A DNA stretch of 33,703 bases, taken from a virus. A program made the translations under genes and the position numbers. The notes beneath the pieces are model-generated. The model was not told the DNA's origin. It did no database searches and saw nothing but the letters and a program-made list of their open reading frames with translations. Below are positions 1-8,591 of the stretch, piece after piece (the stretch's first letter is position 1; each line of letters starts with the position of its first letter). The stretch spans positions 1 to 33,703 of the IMG/VR virus record IMGVR_UViG_3300024221_000033. One strand, 5' to 3'.

Positions 1-3000
1 AATGTTAGTGTGCGTGAATGTCAGCCCATACATGTTACCGGCTGAAGTTCCTGCGTCATTTGTACGATACGCCGCGCCCATCGACCACACATGTTGGTAT
101 CTAGTAGCCGAGTAAACCCCAACTAGGCCGCGGCCATAATTTTGATCTGAGACTATGTCAGAGACCTGCCTGATAGACCCAGCGGCGAAGTAGGTGTCGT
201 AACCGTTCATGTACTGGGTGCCGTACAGCCAGTTGCTGCCGGTGCTGTAGATTCCGCTGGGGTGGTACGACGCGTTGCCGGTGCCTGCTACGTTAGAGTT
301 CCCAATATAAGAGTAAGAATCTGTCTGGGAAGAAACCTTCAGGTTGTAGAGAACTCGGGTATTGCTGTCACCGTTACCGAGGCTGAAAATTTCAGTTCCG
401 TTAAGAGGATTATCATTGTAAAAGCGCGTCCCGTTGTAGTTCTGATGCCCCCCTATCTTTATACCTGTGTGATATCCGATAATCAGATCAGGGTACGGGT
501 GGCTCCATGCTCCGGCTTCTTGAAAAAGAGCGTAGCGGTCATTTCCAACATTGGAGTTACCGCCTTCCCCTGTAAATTTCAGCCTAGCCACTGTTAGTTG
601 TGATGTCTGTGTGTCAGCGACATCAGAGCGAAGGAATTGAGAGGCTTGAACTCCATCAAGCACGTCAGCATCTAACCCAGAGCCAGAGCCGTCGTTGAGG
701 TTATCCCACATGAATCTATGAGCTTGCCACGTTCCGCTATTTTTGCCCCTTGTAGAGAGTTTTCCTGTCCGAAAGTCTACAAATAACTGCCCTACCCAAG
801 AACTGCTATACGCGGCAGAAAACCCTGCGCCATCGGCGAACCCAGCAGCAGAGGAGCTGTTCACATAGCCGACCATGTTGGTGGTGACGCTGTCTATTGC
901 AATTGGGTTGCTACTATTGCGAGAGGTAAACGCAGAGCCTGTGAACTGTGATTGGTTGTAATAGCTACCTTGCTGACCATCCAGCAGATCAGCATCTAAC
1001 CCAGAGCCAGAGCCGTCGTTTGATACGCCCCACAGCGTCCCTTGAGGAGTTGTGCTAAGAGAGCCGGTGGTGCTAAGGACAGCTTTAGCAGAACCATTTA
1101 CCATTAAGTGTAGAGGATGATTAGAGTAAGTTCCGACCTTGCCCGACGCTTGACCTGTATGAGAATAAATGCTCGTTATAATCCCATCACTAACAGACTT
1201 TACATCCAGCCTAGCGTGAGAACTTCCTGCAATATTTACCCTTGCATTCCAACCACCATCATTGCTAACACTGCCAGTGCTGTTACCAAACTCGTTGTAA
1301 GAATTTGAGAAGCTATTTGAACCTGAAAGAGTGGCAAACGCAGATGCGTGTTGACCATCCAACAAATCAGCGTCTAGACCAGAGCCTGAGCCGTCGTTGC
1401 CTGCGTGCCATACACCATTACCGCCGATCTGTAAGGCACCGCGTGTGATAGACGTGTTGCCTGCGTGATCTATCGATAAAGCAGTTTTAGAACCTGAAGC
1501 ATAACTATCTGTGGTACTGAAATATAGCTTGGTTCCATAGTTCCCATCAGATCGTGTGTAGATTCCAGCTTGTGCATTTGCGCCAGCAGAAGCGTCACTC
1601 GCGCCGAAAGTTATAGCTGATCCAGCGTGATCTGTATTTGAATCTGGATCTAAATGAATAGTCCCTGTAGCTGTGCCTTGGACAGTCTCAGACCAAACCG
1701 CTCCATAATTAGCCGTTAAAGTTCCGATGTTTGTCAGGTTGCGGCTGGAGTCGATGACGGTGGTGCCGCCGATCTGAACCGCTGATGGGTTGATCGTGGT
1801 GCCGTCGATGCTGGCTGCGCTGCTGATCGTGAAGTTCGGGTACGTTCCACTAACTGTGGTGTCGCCAGAGCCGGTAAGTGCAACGGTTTGGTCTGGCGCA
1901 GAGTTCGAGAAAACAGTTCCGGTCAGTGTGATGCCAGAGCCAGCGGTGTAGGTGGTGTTGGTGTCGGTATCTGTATCAGTGCTTGTGATCGTGAAGTTCG
2001 GATACGCCCCGCTCACACTGGTAGCGCCAGACCCGGTCAACGATACAGTCTGGTCAGCCTGAGCGGCGGTGGCGTAGTCACTTGCAGCAGTGGTGGCTGC
2101 GCTGCCCAGACCCAAGTTAGTCCGCGCAGTAGCCGAGTTGTTTAGATCCGACAGGTTCTGGTTAGCTAGCAGCGCACCCGAAAGCGAGGCGTAGGCGTTT
2201 AGCCACTGACTGCCATCGTAAACCTTCATCGCGTTTGTCGTGCTGTCAAAATACAAAGCACCCGACACCAGTGCGTTGCCGTCGTTGTCTACCGTTGGTG
2301 CGCTCGACTTAGATCCTAAATATCGATCATCGAAGCTGTCCAGTGCGGCCAGTGCGGAGTCCCTTGCGGCCTCGGCGGCTGTCTGGGCCGACGCGGCAGA
2401 GGAGGCTGAGTTACTTGCAGCCGTGGCGGAGGTGGCGCTGTTACCGGCCTGCGTAGTGCTGGTGCCAGCCTGCGTGGTCGCCGTGGTGGCGCTGCCAGAT
2501 GCGGATGTAGCCGACGAGGCGGCAGATGTGGCCGATGAGGCGGCGTTTGATTCCGCAGTTTCAGCAGCAACCTGAGCAGCTTCACTGGCATTTTTCGCCG
2601 TCAAAGAGCTTGCGGCACTGGCCGCGCTGTTTGTGGCCTGCGTGGTCGCCGTGGTGGCGCTTGACGAGGCGTTGTTTTCGCTTGTCAAACTGTTGGCGGC
2701 TGATGCTGCTGCATCAACGGCCTTGGTATTTGCCGTACTGGAACTGTTAGCCGCGGATGTTGATGAGGAAGCGGCATTACTTTCGCTGGTGCTCGCCGCT
2801 GCCGCAGAAGCAGCGGATTCAGCCGCTTTTGTCGTGCTTGTTGACTCGGAGGAGGATGCCTCAGACGCTTTTGTTGTGCTTGTTGCTGCGGAGGCAGCAG
2901 AGGCGGCGGCTGATGCAGCGGCAGCGTTTTGCGAGGATGTGACTATTGCCTCTGAGTCCGATGCGTCAGAGGCGCTGGAAGCGGCAGAATCTCGCGCTGC

Positions 3001-3210
3001 CTCGGCTGCTACCTTCGCGGCCTCGGCTGCGTTCTTGCTGACAAGCGCGTCAGCCGTGTATGCGTCGGTGGTGGTCTGGTCGGGGGAGCCTTGAAAAAAG
3101 CCACCGGATGTGTCGGTCTGAGTTAACGCGTCCTCTTGAATGGTTGACTCGGTTGCGTCCTCTGAACCTACCTGCGTGGAAGGTGGGTTATCCTTAAAAA
3201 ATCCAGACAT
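1..3210 (-). CDS. Tail fibre / receptor-binding protein, 3' end beyond window
   Basis: An open frame of 1070 codons runs from ATG at 3210 to the left edge without a stop, so the C-terminus is missing. Residues about 50-293 are almost only Ala, Ser, Thr and Glu with heptad-like spacing, a long trimeric coiled-coil shaft. This is followed by a fibre neck segment (SGALYFDSTTNAMKVYDG, then a NQNLSDLNNSATAR stretch). Three copies of an NDGSGSGLDADLLDG motif start near residues 605, 731 and 839, a repeat common in phage fibres. The last part (GIYSTGSNWLYGTQYMN) resembles fibre tip regions that often precede an autocleaving chaperone; that part is not in the window. It starts 1 nt after the stop of the adaptor gene (TAGAATG). 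Its receptor is unknown. Fibre identity rests on composition and repeats. Confidence 0.88.
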   Translation of the reverse strand, partial: MSGFFKDNPPSTQVGSEDATESTIQEDALTQTDTSGGFFQGSPDQTTTDAYTADALVSKNAAEAAKVAAEAARDSAASSASDASDSEAIVTSSQNAAAASAAASAASAATSTTKASEASSSESTSTTKAAESAASAAAASTSESNAASSSTSAANSSSTANTKAVDAAASAANSLTSENNASSSATTATTQATNSAASAASSLTAKNASEAAQVAAETAESNAASSATSAASSATSASGSATTATTQAGTSTTQAGNSATSATAASNSASSAASAQTAAEAARDSALAALDSFDDRYLGSKSSAPTVDNDGNALVSGALYFDSTTNAMKVYDGSQWLNAYASLSGALLANQNLSDLNNSATARTNLGLGSAATTAASDYATAAQADQTVSLTGSGATSVSGAYPNFTITSTDTDTDTNTTYTAGSGITLTGTVFSNSAPDQTVALTGSGDTTVSGTYPNFTISSAASIDGTTINPSAVQIGGTTVIDSSRNLTNIGTLTANYGAVWSETVQGTATGTIHLDPDSNTDHAGSAITFGASDASAGANAQAGIYTRSDGNYGTKLYFSTTDSYASGSKTALSIDHAGNTSITRGALQIGGNGVWHAGNDGSGSGLDADLLDGQHASAFATLSGSNSFSNSYNEFGNSTGSVSNDGGWNARVNIAGSSHARLDVKSVSDGIITSIYSHTGQASGKVGTYSNHPLHLMVNGSAKAVLSTTGSLSTTPQGTLWGVSNDGSGSGLDADLLDGQQGSYYNQSQFTGSAFTSRNSSNPIAIDSVTTNMVGYVNSSSAAGFADGAGFSAAYSSSWVGQLFVDFRTGKLSTRGKNSGTWQAHRFMWDNLNDGSGSGLDADVLDGVQASQFLRSDVADTQTSQLTVARLKFTGEGGNSNVGNDRYALFQEAGAWSHPYPDLIIGYHTGIKIGGHQNYNGTRFYNDNPLNGTEIFSLGNGDSNTRVLYNLKVSSQTDSYSYIGNSNVAGTGNASYHPSGIYSTGSNWLYGTQYMNGYDTYFAAGSIRQVSDIVSDQNYGRGLVGVYSATRYQHVWSMGAAYRTNDAGTSAGNMYGLTFTHTNI
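665..1398. repeat. Three fibre-gene direct repeats (32 bp)
   Basis: A 32-bp sequence at 665-696 is repeated exactly at 989-1020 and with a few changes at 1367-1398. On the minus strand each encodes NDGSGSGLDAD(L/V)LDG, an internal repeat of the tail fibre. Identical copies 300 bp apart are likely substrates for recombination between fibre segments. Confidence 0.85.
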
Positions 3211-3211
3211 T

Positions 3212-3814
3212 CTAATATCCCATTTGGACTTGAGCCGTTGACCCCGCGTTCTCTGCAATTGCAGCGTGCTGCATCAATCGCCCTAGTGCGTTCTGGTAGC
3301 CGCCCTCCCATCGAGCGCCATCGCTGCCCAGATACTGAGCTGCCTCGACTAATGTACCGTACAGGTACAGCTCCGGGGCCGCGGCGAACACGACGTTGCT
3401 GGTGGCGCTGTTTGTTAGCCTACCGGGGTCGTAATAGTAAATCATACGAAGCTCGTCGCTGGCCTCGGCTGTTGGTATTGGATAAAAACGCAGGCGATAT
3501 GTCTCCCGGGCAAAAACCTCGGGCGCTACGCCCGTGCGCTCGGTATAGCTGTGGATCTGCGCCAGTGTTACGCGAGATAGAGGGTTGTAGTTCCAGAACA
3601 TATCCTTGGCCTCCAAGAAGTCGGACGGCAGAGTCGCATAGCCGTCGCTGCTCAGGCTTAGAAGGATAGTCTTCTCGTTTACTGGTGCTCGAAGCTCATG
3701 AAAAATACGATTCTCCGCAAGCTCAACAAAATCTGGTATGACATTGCCTAAGTCTTCTCGGTTCAACCAATCGGCCACCGAGACCTTCAGGCCATCATAT
3801 GTGGAAAGACTCAT
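3212..3814 (-). CDS. Head-tail adaptor (connector) protein
   Basis: 200 residues. The N-terminus (TYDGLKVSVADWLNREDL, then IPDFVELAENRI) is typical of the phage adaptor family that includes the SU10 and T7 gp11-like adaptors, which form a 12-fold ring under the portal. The middle has the YATLPSDFLEAKDM pattern and the C-terminal half a predicted helical bundle (LYLYGTLVEAAQYL). Size fits the family (about 180-220 aa). Its start overlaps the end of the preceding gene by 4 nt (ATGA), and it lies in the late operon between capsid and tail genes as expected. Assignment is from sequence pattern and position. Confidence 0.8.
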   Translation of the reverse strand: MSLSTYDGLKVSVADWLNREDLGNVIPDFVELAENRIFHELRAPVNEKTILLSLSSDGYATLPSDFLEAKDMFWNYNPLSRVTLAQIHSYTERTGVAPEVFARETYRLRFYPIPTAEASDELRMIYYYDPGRLTNSATSNVVFAAAPELYLYGTLVEAAQYLGSDGARWEGGYQNALGRLMQHAAIAENAGSTAQVQMGY

Positions 3815-4110
3815 AACCTACCGCCTCGGGTTCTCAGGTACGCATACTCAGGGCTGTTAAGGCGCTGCTTGATCTTCTTCTGATCCTCATAGGTAGGGTT
3901 CATGACATTGATCCCCTCCTGCATCCACTGCATCACAACCACCATTGGTATAGATGCCACGCGCTCTGTTTCGCCGTACTTGGCGTGCTTATCGATCTCA
4001 TTAGACCGAGCTTTATTGTCTGCGATGATGGACGATATATCCTGCGTGTGAGCCACATGCAGCTTGTCCTCCATCTCGTCGTGAACAATATGTGATTTGA
4101 TCTCTGACAT
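3811..4110 (-). CDS. Small conserved late protein, function unknown
   Basis: 99 residues, soluble, rich in charged residues, without signal peptide or membrane segment. It ends with a Met-rich helix (IPMVVVMQWMQEGINVM) and a basic tail. It is the first gene after the terminator hairpins that follow the capsid gene, and its stop overlaps the adaptor start by 4 nt. A gene in this place in SU10-type phages could be a head-completion or chaperone protein, but I recognise no domain. The overlapping 61-codon frame at 3933-4118 is a shadow. Confidence 0.72.
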   Translation of the reverse strand: MSEIKSHIVHDEMEDKLHVAHTQDISSIIADNKARSNEIDKHAKYGETERVASIPMVVVMQWMQEGINVMNPTYEDQKKIKQRLNSPEYAYLRTRGGRL

Positions 4111-4120
4111 TCTTTCACCT

Positions 4121-4179
4121 CAAAAGAAAAAGGTGCCTCCCCCCGGAGGGGGAGACTTGCTCAGGGGAGGGATGAGCAA
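4121..4179 (-). terminator. Tandem hairpins after the capsid gene, rho-independent type
   Basis: Reading leftward after the capsid stop, a first hairpin has 6-bp arms (TTGCTC 4157-4162 with GAGCAA 4174-4179). A second, GC-rich hairpin has 7-bp arms (CTCCCCC 4137-4143, loop 4144-4147, GGGGGAG 4148-4154). It is followed within 5 nt on the minus strand by CCTTTTTCTTTTG. This is a good intrinsic terminator, probably leaky, so that capsid mRNA is made in excess over adaptor and fibre mRNA. Confidence 0.8.
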
Positions 4180-4182
4180 ACT

Positions 4183-5082
4183 TTAAGCGGTCAGTGCGTC
4201 GATCTTGCCGCTTGCCTCGTCGTGCTCGCACACCAAGGTAAGCTCAGTCAGCATCTGACGCTTGTCGCTGTCGCCGGTCTTAGCCAAAACGATAGTCTGC
4301 ATGGGTCGCAGAACTGCTCGTGACCAATACTCGGTATCCAGCATCAACACGGTGTTGGCGTCGAGAAAACGATTAGGAACAACCGATATCGTTGAGAACG
4401 GAGTTACCAAGATATCCACAGAGTTAACTACCGTAGTGCTGCTTCCGAAGTCTCGCTGGCGACCAGAGGCCGTAGCGAAGCCTGCAACTGTCACAGAGTG
4501 CGAAGGTGTTACCTGCATCTGCGTTGCGTCGCCGCCTTTTTCGTACACTTTTTGTGCCACGTCGAGGACGAGTGCTTCCGTTAGCGAACGATTGCTTCCA
4601 GCGGTATTTGTGGTGGCCGCGCTGATCTGGTTGGCAGCGGAGGTCAATTGACGTGCAGTTGAGCTGTTTCCAGCGGTTCCTGCCTGTCCAGCGCCAACAA
4701 AAGAATGCTCTATGTCGCGCTTGATTTCCTTGCCAGCTTTTGCTATAGCGTATGCCAAATCACTGGTGCGCCCGTATGTGCCTACCGCTTCGGCGGTGCC
4801 TGATACCTGCACGACCTTATCAAAAATCTGCGTGTTAGCAGTTTTTGTGGTCTGTGTAACGGTAGAGGCCGTTCCTGCGTCCGCTCCTTCGACGTTAGCA
4901 TTTGTGCCAACAGCCGCGAGCGAGTCCTGTAGCCACTGATGTAAAGTGTTAGAGGCTGTGGAGGTGCCGATGCTGGTAAGCATAGGGCATTCAGTTGGGT
5001 CAATTTGGTAGATGATGTCCTCGACATCTTCGCGCTTACCGACCTGATCAAAACTTGAGAGAGTACCTGTTACTGTGGGCAT
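4183..5082 (-). CDS. Major capsid protein, SU10 type (DUF5309)
   Basis: 299 residues. The N-terminus (REDVEDIIYQIDPTECPML, then TLHQWLQDSLA) and the middle (KAGKEIKRDIEHSFVGAG) match what I know of the SU10 major head protein family, an HK97-fold capsid protein without a long cleaved delta domain. The C-terminal half contains the DILVTPFSTISVVPNRFLD and MLDTEYWSRAVLRPM segments typical of this group. It lies directly after the scaffold gene (stop and start 1 nt apart, TAAAATG) and before a strong terminator, which fits a very highly expressed product that builds the shell. Confidence 0.87.
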   Translation of the reverse strand: MPTVTGTLSSFDQVGKREDVEDIIYQIDPTECPMLTSIGTSTASNTLHQWLQDSLAAVGTNANVEGADAGTASTVTQTTKTANTQIFDKVVQVSGTAEAVGTYGRTSDLAYAIAKAGKEIKRDIEHSFVGAGQAGTAGNSSTARQLTSAANQISAATTNTAGSNRSLTEALVLDVAQKVYEKGGDATQMQVTPSHSVTVAGFATASGRQRDFGSSTTVVNSVDILVTPFSTISVVPNRFLDANTVLMLDTEYWSRAVLRPMQTIVLAKTGDSDKRQMLTELTLVCEHDEASGKIDALTA

Positions 5083-5083
5083 T

Positions 5084-6043
5084 TTATTTCATCCTGTTCA
5101 AAAGGGCCGCTGCGGCGTCTTCGACGGTGCCTGTCTTACCTAGCCGCTCCCGTGTCTTCCGGGCGCGTTCTGATTCAACAGCCTTGGTCGAGTCAGCTTT
5201 GCTGCCTGACAAAGTTTTGGTAGGTGATGACTTAGCTTTTTTCTTAGCCGTCACCTGTTTTGCCTGATCAAATTGCATGGCCTTCCATAGCGCGGTAATC
5301 ACACGGTGGTCGGAGACTTGATTAAACTCCTCACCGCTGACACCTAAACCTTGAGCATAGTCCCCAATCTTATAGTAAAGATCGTTGTTCCAGTTTGGGA
5401 TATTGGTCTTCAGGACAGTCAGACTTTCTTTTGCTGCCTCTTTAAAGGCCGCGTCGGTCTGTTGCTGTTGCTGAGTCTGAAACTGATCCGCCTGCGCCTT
5501 AATTAAGTTGTAGGTGGACTGTGCCTGCTCGTAGGCCGCCTTGGCCTGTCTGTATTGATCAGGGTTGTCTATCGCTGCCTGCTCCCAGTTCACGTTCTGA
5601 AAACGCGAAATGTCAGCGCCAGCGGCGGACATCAACGCACTAATGGTCGCCTCAGATGCTGCGGTTTGGGCTTCAAAAGCCTTCCGCTGCTCGGCTACCG
5701 CCTGCGTCTTTTTTGTGTAGTCGCTTTGTCTGAGATATCCCAGCTTCAGCTCTTCGGCAGTGACACTCTGGCCGTCCACCTCGAACATAGCTTCTGATTC
5801 CTCCGCCTCGGCTTCATCGGTTGGGTCTTCATCGACCTCCTCGGCTTCTTCGGTTTCCTCTTCGGGCGCTTCCTCGAACTCTGCGTCTACTGTTTCGGCT
5901 TCGTCAGCCTCTTGATCGGATTGCTCCTCAACCTCCGGGTTATCCAGCTCGGATTCCAGTAGCGCGGTCAATCGTTCAATTGTGTCTTGTTCCGAAGAGT
6001 CTTGAGTAGGTTGCTCTGCCGGATCAATGTTCGATTCCGCCAT
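5084..6043 (-). CDS. Capsid scaffolding protein
   Basis: 319 residues from ATG at 6043, chosen because GGTGAG lies 5 nt upstream; an ATG 12 nt further out is possible. Residues about 25-95 are extremely acidic. Then comes the motif FEVDGQSVTAEELKLGYLRQ followed by SDYTKKTQAVAEQRKAFEAQ, a signature of phage scaffolding proteins in which a short core leads into a coiled coil. The Gln-rich middle is helical and the C-terminus is basic (KKKAKSSPTK, RARKTRERLGK), the usual capsid-binding end. The position directly upstream of the capsid gene agrees. The protein is expected inside the procapsid and to leave before DNA packaging. Confidence 0.84.
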   Translation of the reverse strand: MAESNIDPAEQPTQDSSEQDTIERLTALLESELDNPEVEEQSDQEADEAETVDAEFEEAPEEETEEAEEVDEDPTDEAEAEESEAMFEVDGQSVTAEELKLGYLRQSDYTKKTQAVAEQRKAFEAQTAASEATISALMSAAGADISRFQNVNWEQAAIDNPDQYRQAKAAYEQAQSTYNLIKAQADQFQTQQQQQTDAAFKEAAKESLTVLKTNIPNWNNDLYYKIGDYAQGLGVSGEEFNQVSDHRVITALWKAMQFDQAKQVTAKKKAKSSPTKTLSGSKADSTKAVESERARKTRERLGKTGTVEDAAAALLNRMK

Positions 6044-6044
6044 T

Positions 6045-6308
6045 CTACTCACCATCCTGTTGCTTACGCAACTCTAAGTTGTTGATAATTGAGGCAAATT
6101 GCTGCACGAACATTTGGCCTGCCTTAAACATCGCGTAGAGCCTTTCGCGCTCCTCGGGTGCCTCCGCCGGTGTCTGTAGCATCTGATCCACTATCCCCTG
6201 ATTCAGCATCTGGAACGCCTCATTGAACACCTGCGAGTTCATCATCGCGCTGGCCGCGTCTGCCTTGCCTTGGAGTTCGTGCATTTCCATTGTTTCTACG
6301 TCGCTCAT
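6045..6308 (-). CDS. Small helical late protein, unknown
   Basis: 87 residues, predicted all-helical, Met- and Gln-rich, no signal or membrane segment. It overlaps the previous gene by 4 nt and ends 1 nt before the scaffold start, so it is coupled to capsid morphogenesis genes. The pattern MFKAGQMFVQQFASIINN suggests an amphipathic oligomerisation helix. No family recognised; a role as scaffold or portal partner is a guess from position only. Confidence 0.65.
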   Translation of the reverse strand: MSDVETMEMHELQGKADAASAMMNSQVFNEAFQMLNQGIVDQMLQTPAEAPEERERLYAMFKAGQMFVQQFASIINNLELRKQQDGE

Positions 6309-6508
6309 ACTAAAAAGTCCTCTTCAGGTTGCTTTGGTTTTTTGGGTTTACCCACTTTTTCGGGTTTCTCACTTTTCTCAGCTACAAGGGCAGCCGCCTG
6401 CGCCTTGTATGCCTCGAATTCCTTGAATACCTGCTTAATGTCGGGCTTGGGTTTCTTGTTCTCATTTGCCCGGTTAATTAGGTCATCGAATCTTGATAAA
6501 TCAGCCAA
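6305..6508 (-). CDS. Small basic late protein, unknown
   Basis: 67 residues, Lys- and Pro-rich: a helical N-terminal half (LSRFDDLINRANENKK, then IKQVFKEFEAYKAQAA) and a disordered basic tail (EKPEKVGKPKKPKQPEED). It starts 8 nt inside the 3' end of the portal gene and its stop overlaps the next start by 4 nt. It lies between portal and scaffold, as do small unknown genes in related phages. No domain recognised. Confidence 0.62.
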   Translation of the reverse strand: MADLSRFDDLINRANENKKPKPDIKQVFKEFEAYKAQAAALVAEKSEKPEKVGKPKKPKQPEEDFLV

Positions 6509-8591
6509 TGTTTACGTTCCTCGCTTGTGTTTTCTCTAGCTCCAGCTCCTCCTCGTCCATCTCGACCTTGTGAGCGTGCTGCTTCACGTCGATCATGGTC
6601 TTGGTCTCTTCGTTCTCCTCGTGAAACTCCTGCTTCAGGGACTCTAGCTGAACCCGGTTGGACTCCTTCAGCGCATCCAGCTCTAGCTGGCCCTCTACAA
6701 CAGCCGTTTGGCGATCTGCCAGTTGCGCTTGGAACTGCATCTGCTCCATCTGCATCTGCTCCTGAGCCTGCTGCTGCTGCTGCTGCATCTGCTGCTGCTG
6801 CATCTGCTGCTGCTGGTAGGCGGGATCGTTTGGATCTTGCAGGAACGCCGCACCGTCCTTGATGTTCAGCAGCTCAAAGGCCCGGGACAGAAGGGCGTGG
6901 CGCTGCTGCTGGCCGTAGAGGCCGCCAGCGGTTGGGTCTGCTGGGTTGGAGCTGAACTGGGTGTCCAGAGTCAGCAGCTTCTGGGCCTCTGCCTGCTGCT
7001 CCTCCGGGGTCAGTGCCACGGCCACCGTCATCTCGGTGCGGTCACCAAGCGCCGAGGGCGTTACGGGCTGGAACGATCCATCGAGCTGTAGCATCACGGT
7101 CTCGTTCTCGTACTCCACGCCCAGCCTGTACAGGTCCTGCATCAACGGCTTCAGGAAGTTCTCAGCGAAGTTGCGGCACATGACCATGATCCGCCGGTTG
7201 CTGGCGTTCATAAACGTATTGATTAAGTCGGAGCTGTTCTGCTTGCTGATCGCAGTTGTGTCCATGCCCCGCGACATCCTGCTGGAGCCAGATCGCTGCT
7301 CTTTTTCTTGCTCGAAGTTTTCGATGGCGGCGTATACGTTGCTGTTTAGCTGCGGAGTGGGCAGGGGCCGCACCACGCTCTCAGGGTTCGGCGACATTAC
7401 ATCCACCACGGCGCCAACTCTGTTGTCTAATAAGTCGCGTGGGTTCTTCACTAGGCTGAGGTTCGCAACCCAGCGGCTGGTGGTGGTCAACATAAGGTGA
7501 TCGACCACGCCGCGCTTGAGTGAGGACATAGTCTTCTGCAAGTCACATAACTGGTCCGCCAGCGACATGCCATAGAAGCGATGCGGAAGCGGGAAGGGCG
7601 TAAAGGTGCGGAAAGGCATCTCGGCCACCATCTCGATGTCCAGCATCACCCGGCGGCTGTGGATGCACTTGTAGTAAACGCACTCATTTAACTCGGGATC
7701 GTGGCGCTTGATGTAAGACTCGTACAGCGTCACATACTCCCTGTCCCGGGAGTCATCCAAGCCAAAGCGGTCATGGCGGAAGCTATCGACGGAGTCTCGA
7801 CCAATCGAGCCATCCTCCTTCAGCATGTCCTCCTCGTCGAGCTTGGCGACCACATCGGGATCGAAGCCCTCAGACAGCAGCTCGCCACGGGTACGCGCCA
7901 TGCGGTGCGAGCAAAAATCAGAGTCCTGCACGGTCTTGGCGCGTGGGTTGATCAAGAAGTCTTCAGGCTCCACGGTCTCGACGCAGACCTTGCTGATGTC
8001 GATGCGGCGGCGGGTGGAGCCAGAAATCGCCACCTGAGAGTAGGCGGCTCCGGTCTGCTCGTCCACGACCTCGACCGACTCCTCCATCAAATCAATCAGC
8101 TCCACGTCGGGCGCTGACATCATGACGTTGAACTCGTTCTCGCTGAACTGCTCAAACTCCTCGGACTCGTAGCGGTAGTCTGCCTTCCAATACCTTTTCA
8201 CCACCCCGGTCTTGGCAACCAGCGCGTCGTGGATTACATCCGCGAGGATCTTGTAGCCGTTGTTCTGGCGGTAAAAGTTGTAGTTAGTCCACGCGCTAGC
8301 CAGCCGGGCGGTGTTCACATCGTCTGGAGACTGCGGGTCGAAGCGGCAGATGTTCCTGTCAGCCGAGAAAGTTTCTAGCATGAGCGCCTTGCAAGCCTCG
8401 ACAGCGTCAAAAACATCTCGGCTTACATGCTGAGAGCGGCCACGGACCTCGTTCCCCATCGGCTCGCCGTAATAATATCGGTGGGCCTTATCACGCTGAT
8501 CACCTACCTCAGAATTGGCGTATGTGTCAGCCGCATCAATATTCCGCTCCAGTGTCGAGAGCAGCTCCTGCTCGTCAATAATCATACTCAT
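6501..8591 (-). CDS. Portal protein, P22 gp1-like
   Basis: 696 residues from the ATG at 8591 (AAGGA about 10 nt upstream, 17-nt overlap with TerL). A frame start at 8648 would overlap TerL by 74 nt and is less likely. The early segment (DKAHRYYYGEPMGNEVRGRS, then VFDAVEACKALMLETF) and the middle (VAEMPFRTFTPFPLPHRFYG, then DLQKTMSSLKRGVVDHLML) are typical of the large podoviral portal family whose 12-mer forms the DNA channel. The C-terminal barrel region is Gln- and Met-rich, with a CAG-codon run at residues about 592-608, then a long coiled coil. In P22-like portals this end forms a helical barrel inside the head. Position between TerL and scaffold is canonical. Confidence 0.9.
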   Translation of the reverse strand: MSMIIDEQELLSTLERNIDAADTYANSEVGDQRDKAHRYYYGEPMGNEVRGRSQHVSRDVFDAVEACKALMLETFSADRNICRFDPQSPDDVNTARLASAWTNYNFYRQNNGYKILADVIHDALVAKTGVVKRYWKADYRYESEEFEQFSENEFNVMMSAPDVELIDLMEESVEVVDEQTGAAYSQVAISGSTRRRIDISKVCVETVEPEDFLINPRAKTVQDSDFCSHRMARTRGELLSEGFDPDVVAKLDEEDMLKEDGSIGRDSVDSFRHDRFGLDDSRDREYVTLYESYIKRHDPELNECVYYKCIHSRRVMLDIEMVAEMPFRTFTPFPLPHRFYGMSLADQLCDLQKTMSSLKRGVVDHLMLTTTSRWVANLSLVKNPRDLLDNRVGAVVDVMSPNPESVVRPLPTPQLNSNVYAAIENFEQEKEQRSGSSRMSRGMDTTAISKQNSSDLINTFMNASNRRIMVMCRNFAENFLKPLMQDLYRLGVEYENETVMLQLDGSFQPVTPSALGDRTEMTVAVALTPEEQQAEAQKLLTLDTQFSSNPADPTAGGLYGQQQRHALLSRAFELLNIKDGAAFLQDPNDPAYQQQQMQQQQMQQQQQQAQEQMQMEQMQFQAQLADRQTAVVEGQLELDALKESNRVQLESLKQEFHEENEETKTMIDVKQHAHKVEMDEEELELEKTQARNVNIG
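6768..6816. repeat. CAG/CTG trinucleotide repeat in the portal gene
   Basis: On the plus strand CTG units run from 6768 to 6816, broken by two CAT triplets. On the coding strand they encode Gln runs separated by Met in the C-terminal barrel of the portal. Such a tract is prone to length change by slippage and by assembly error. Confidence 0.85.

Noticed and set aside
2240-3094. Long plus-strand frames over the left region (e.g. 2240-2575, 2633-3094)
   Set aside because: They are antisense shadows of the Ala/Ser-rich shaft of the fibre gene; their own sequence is only Ala/Val/Ser low complexity and they have no ribosome sites.
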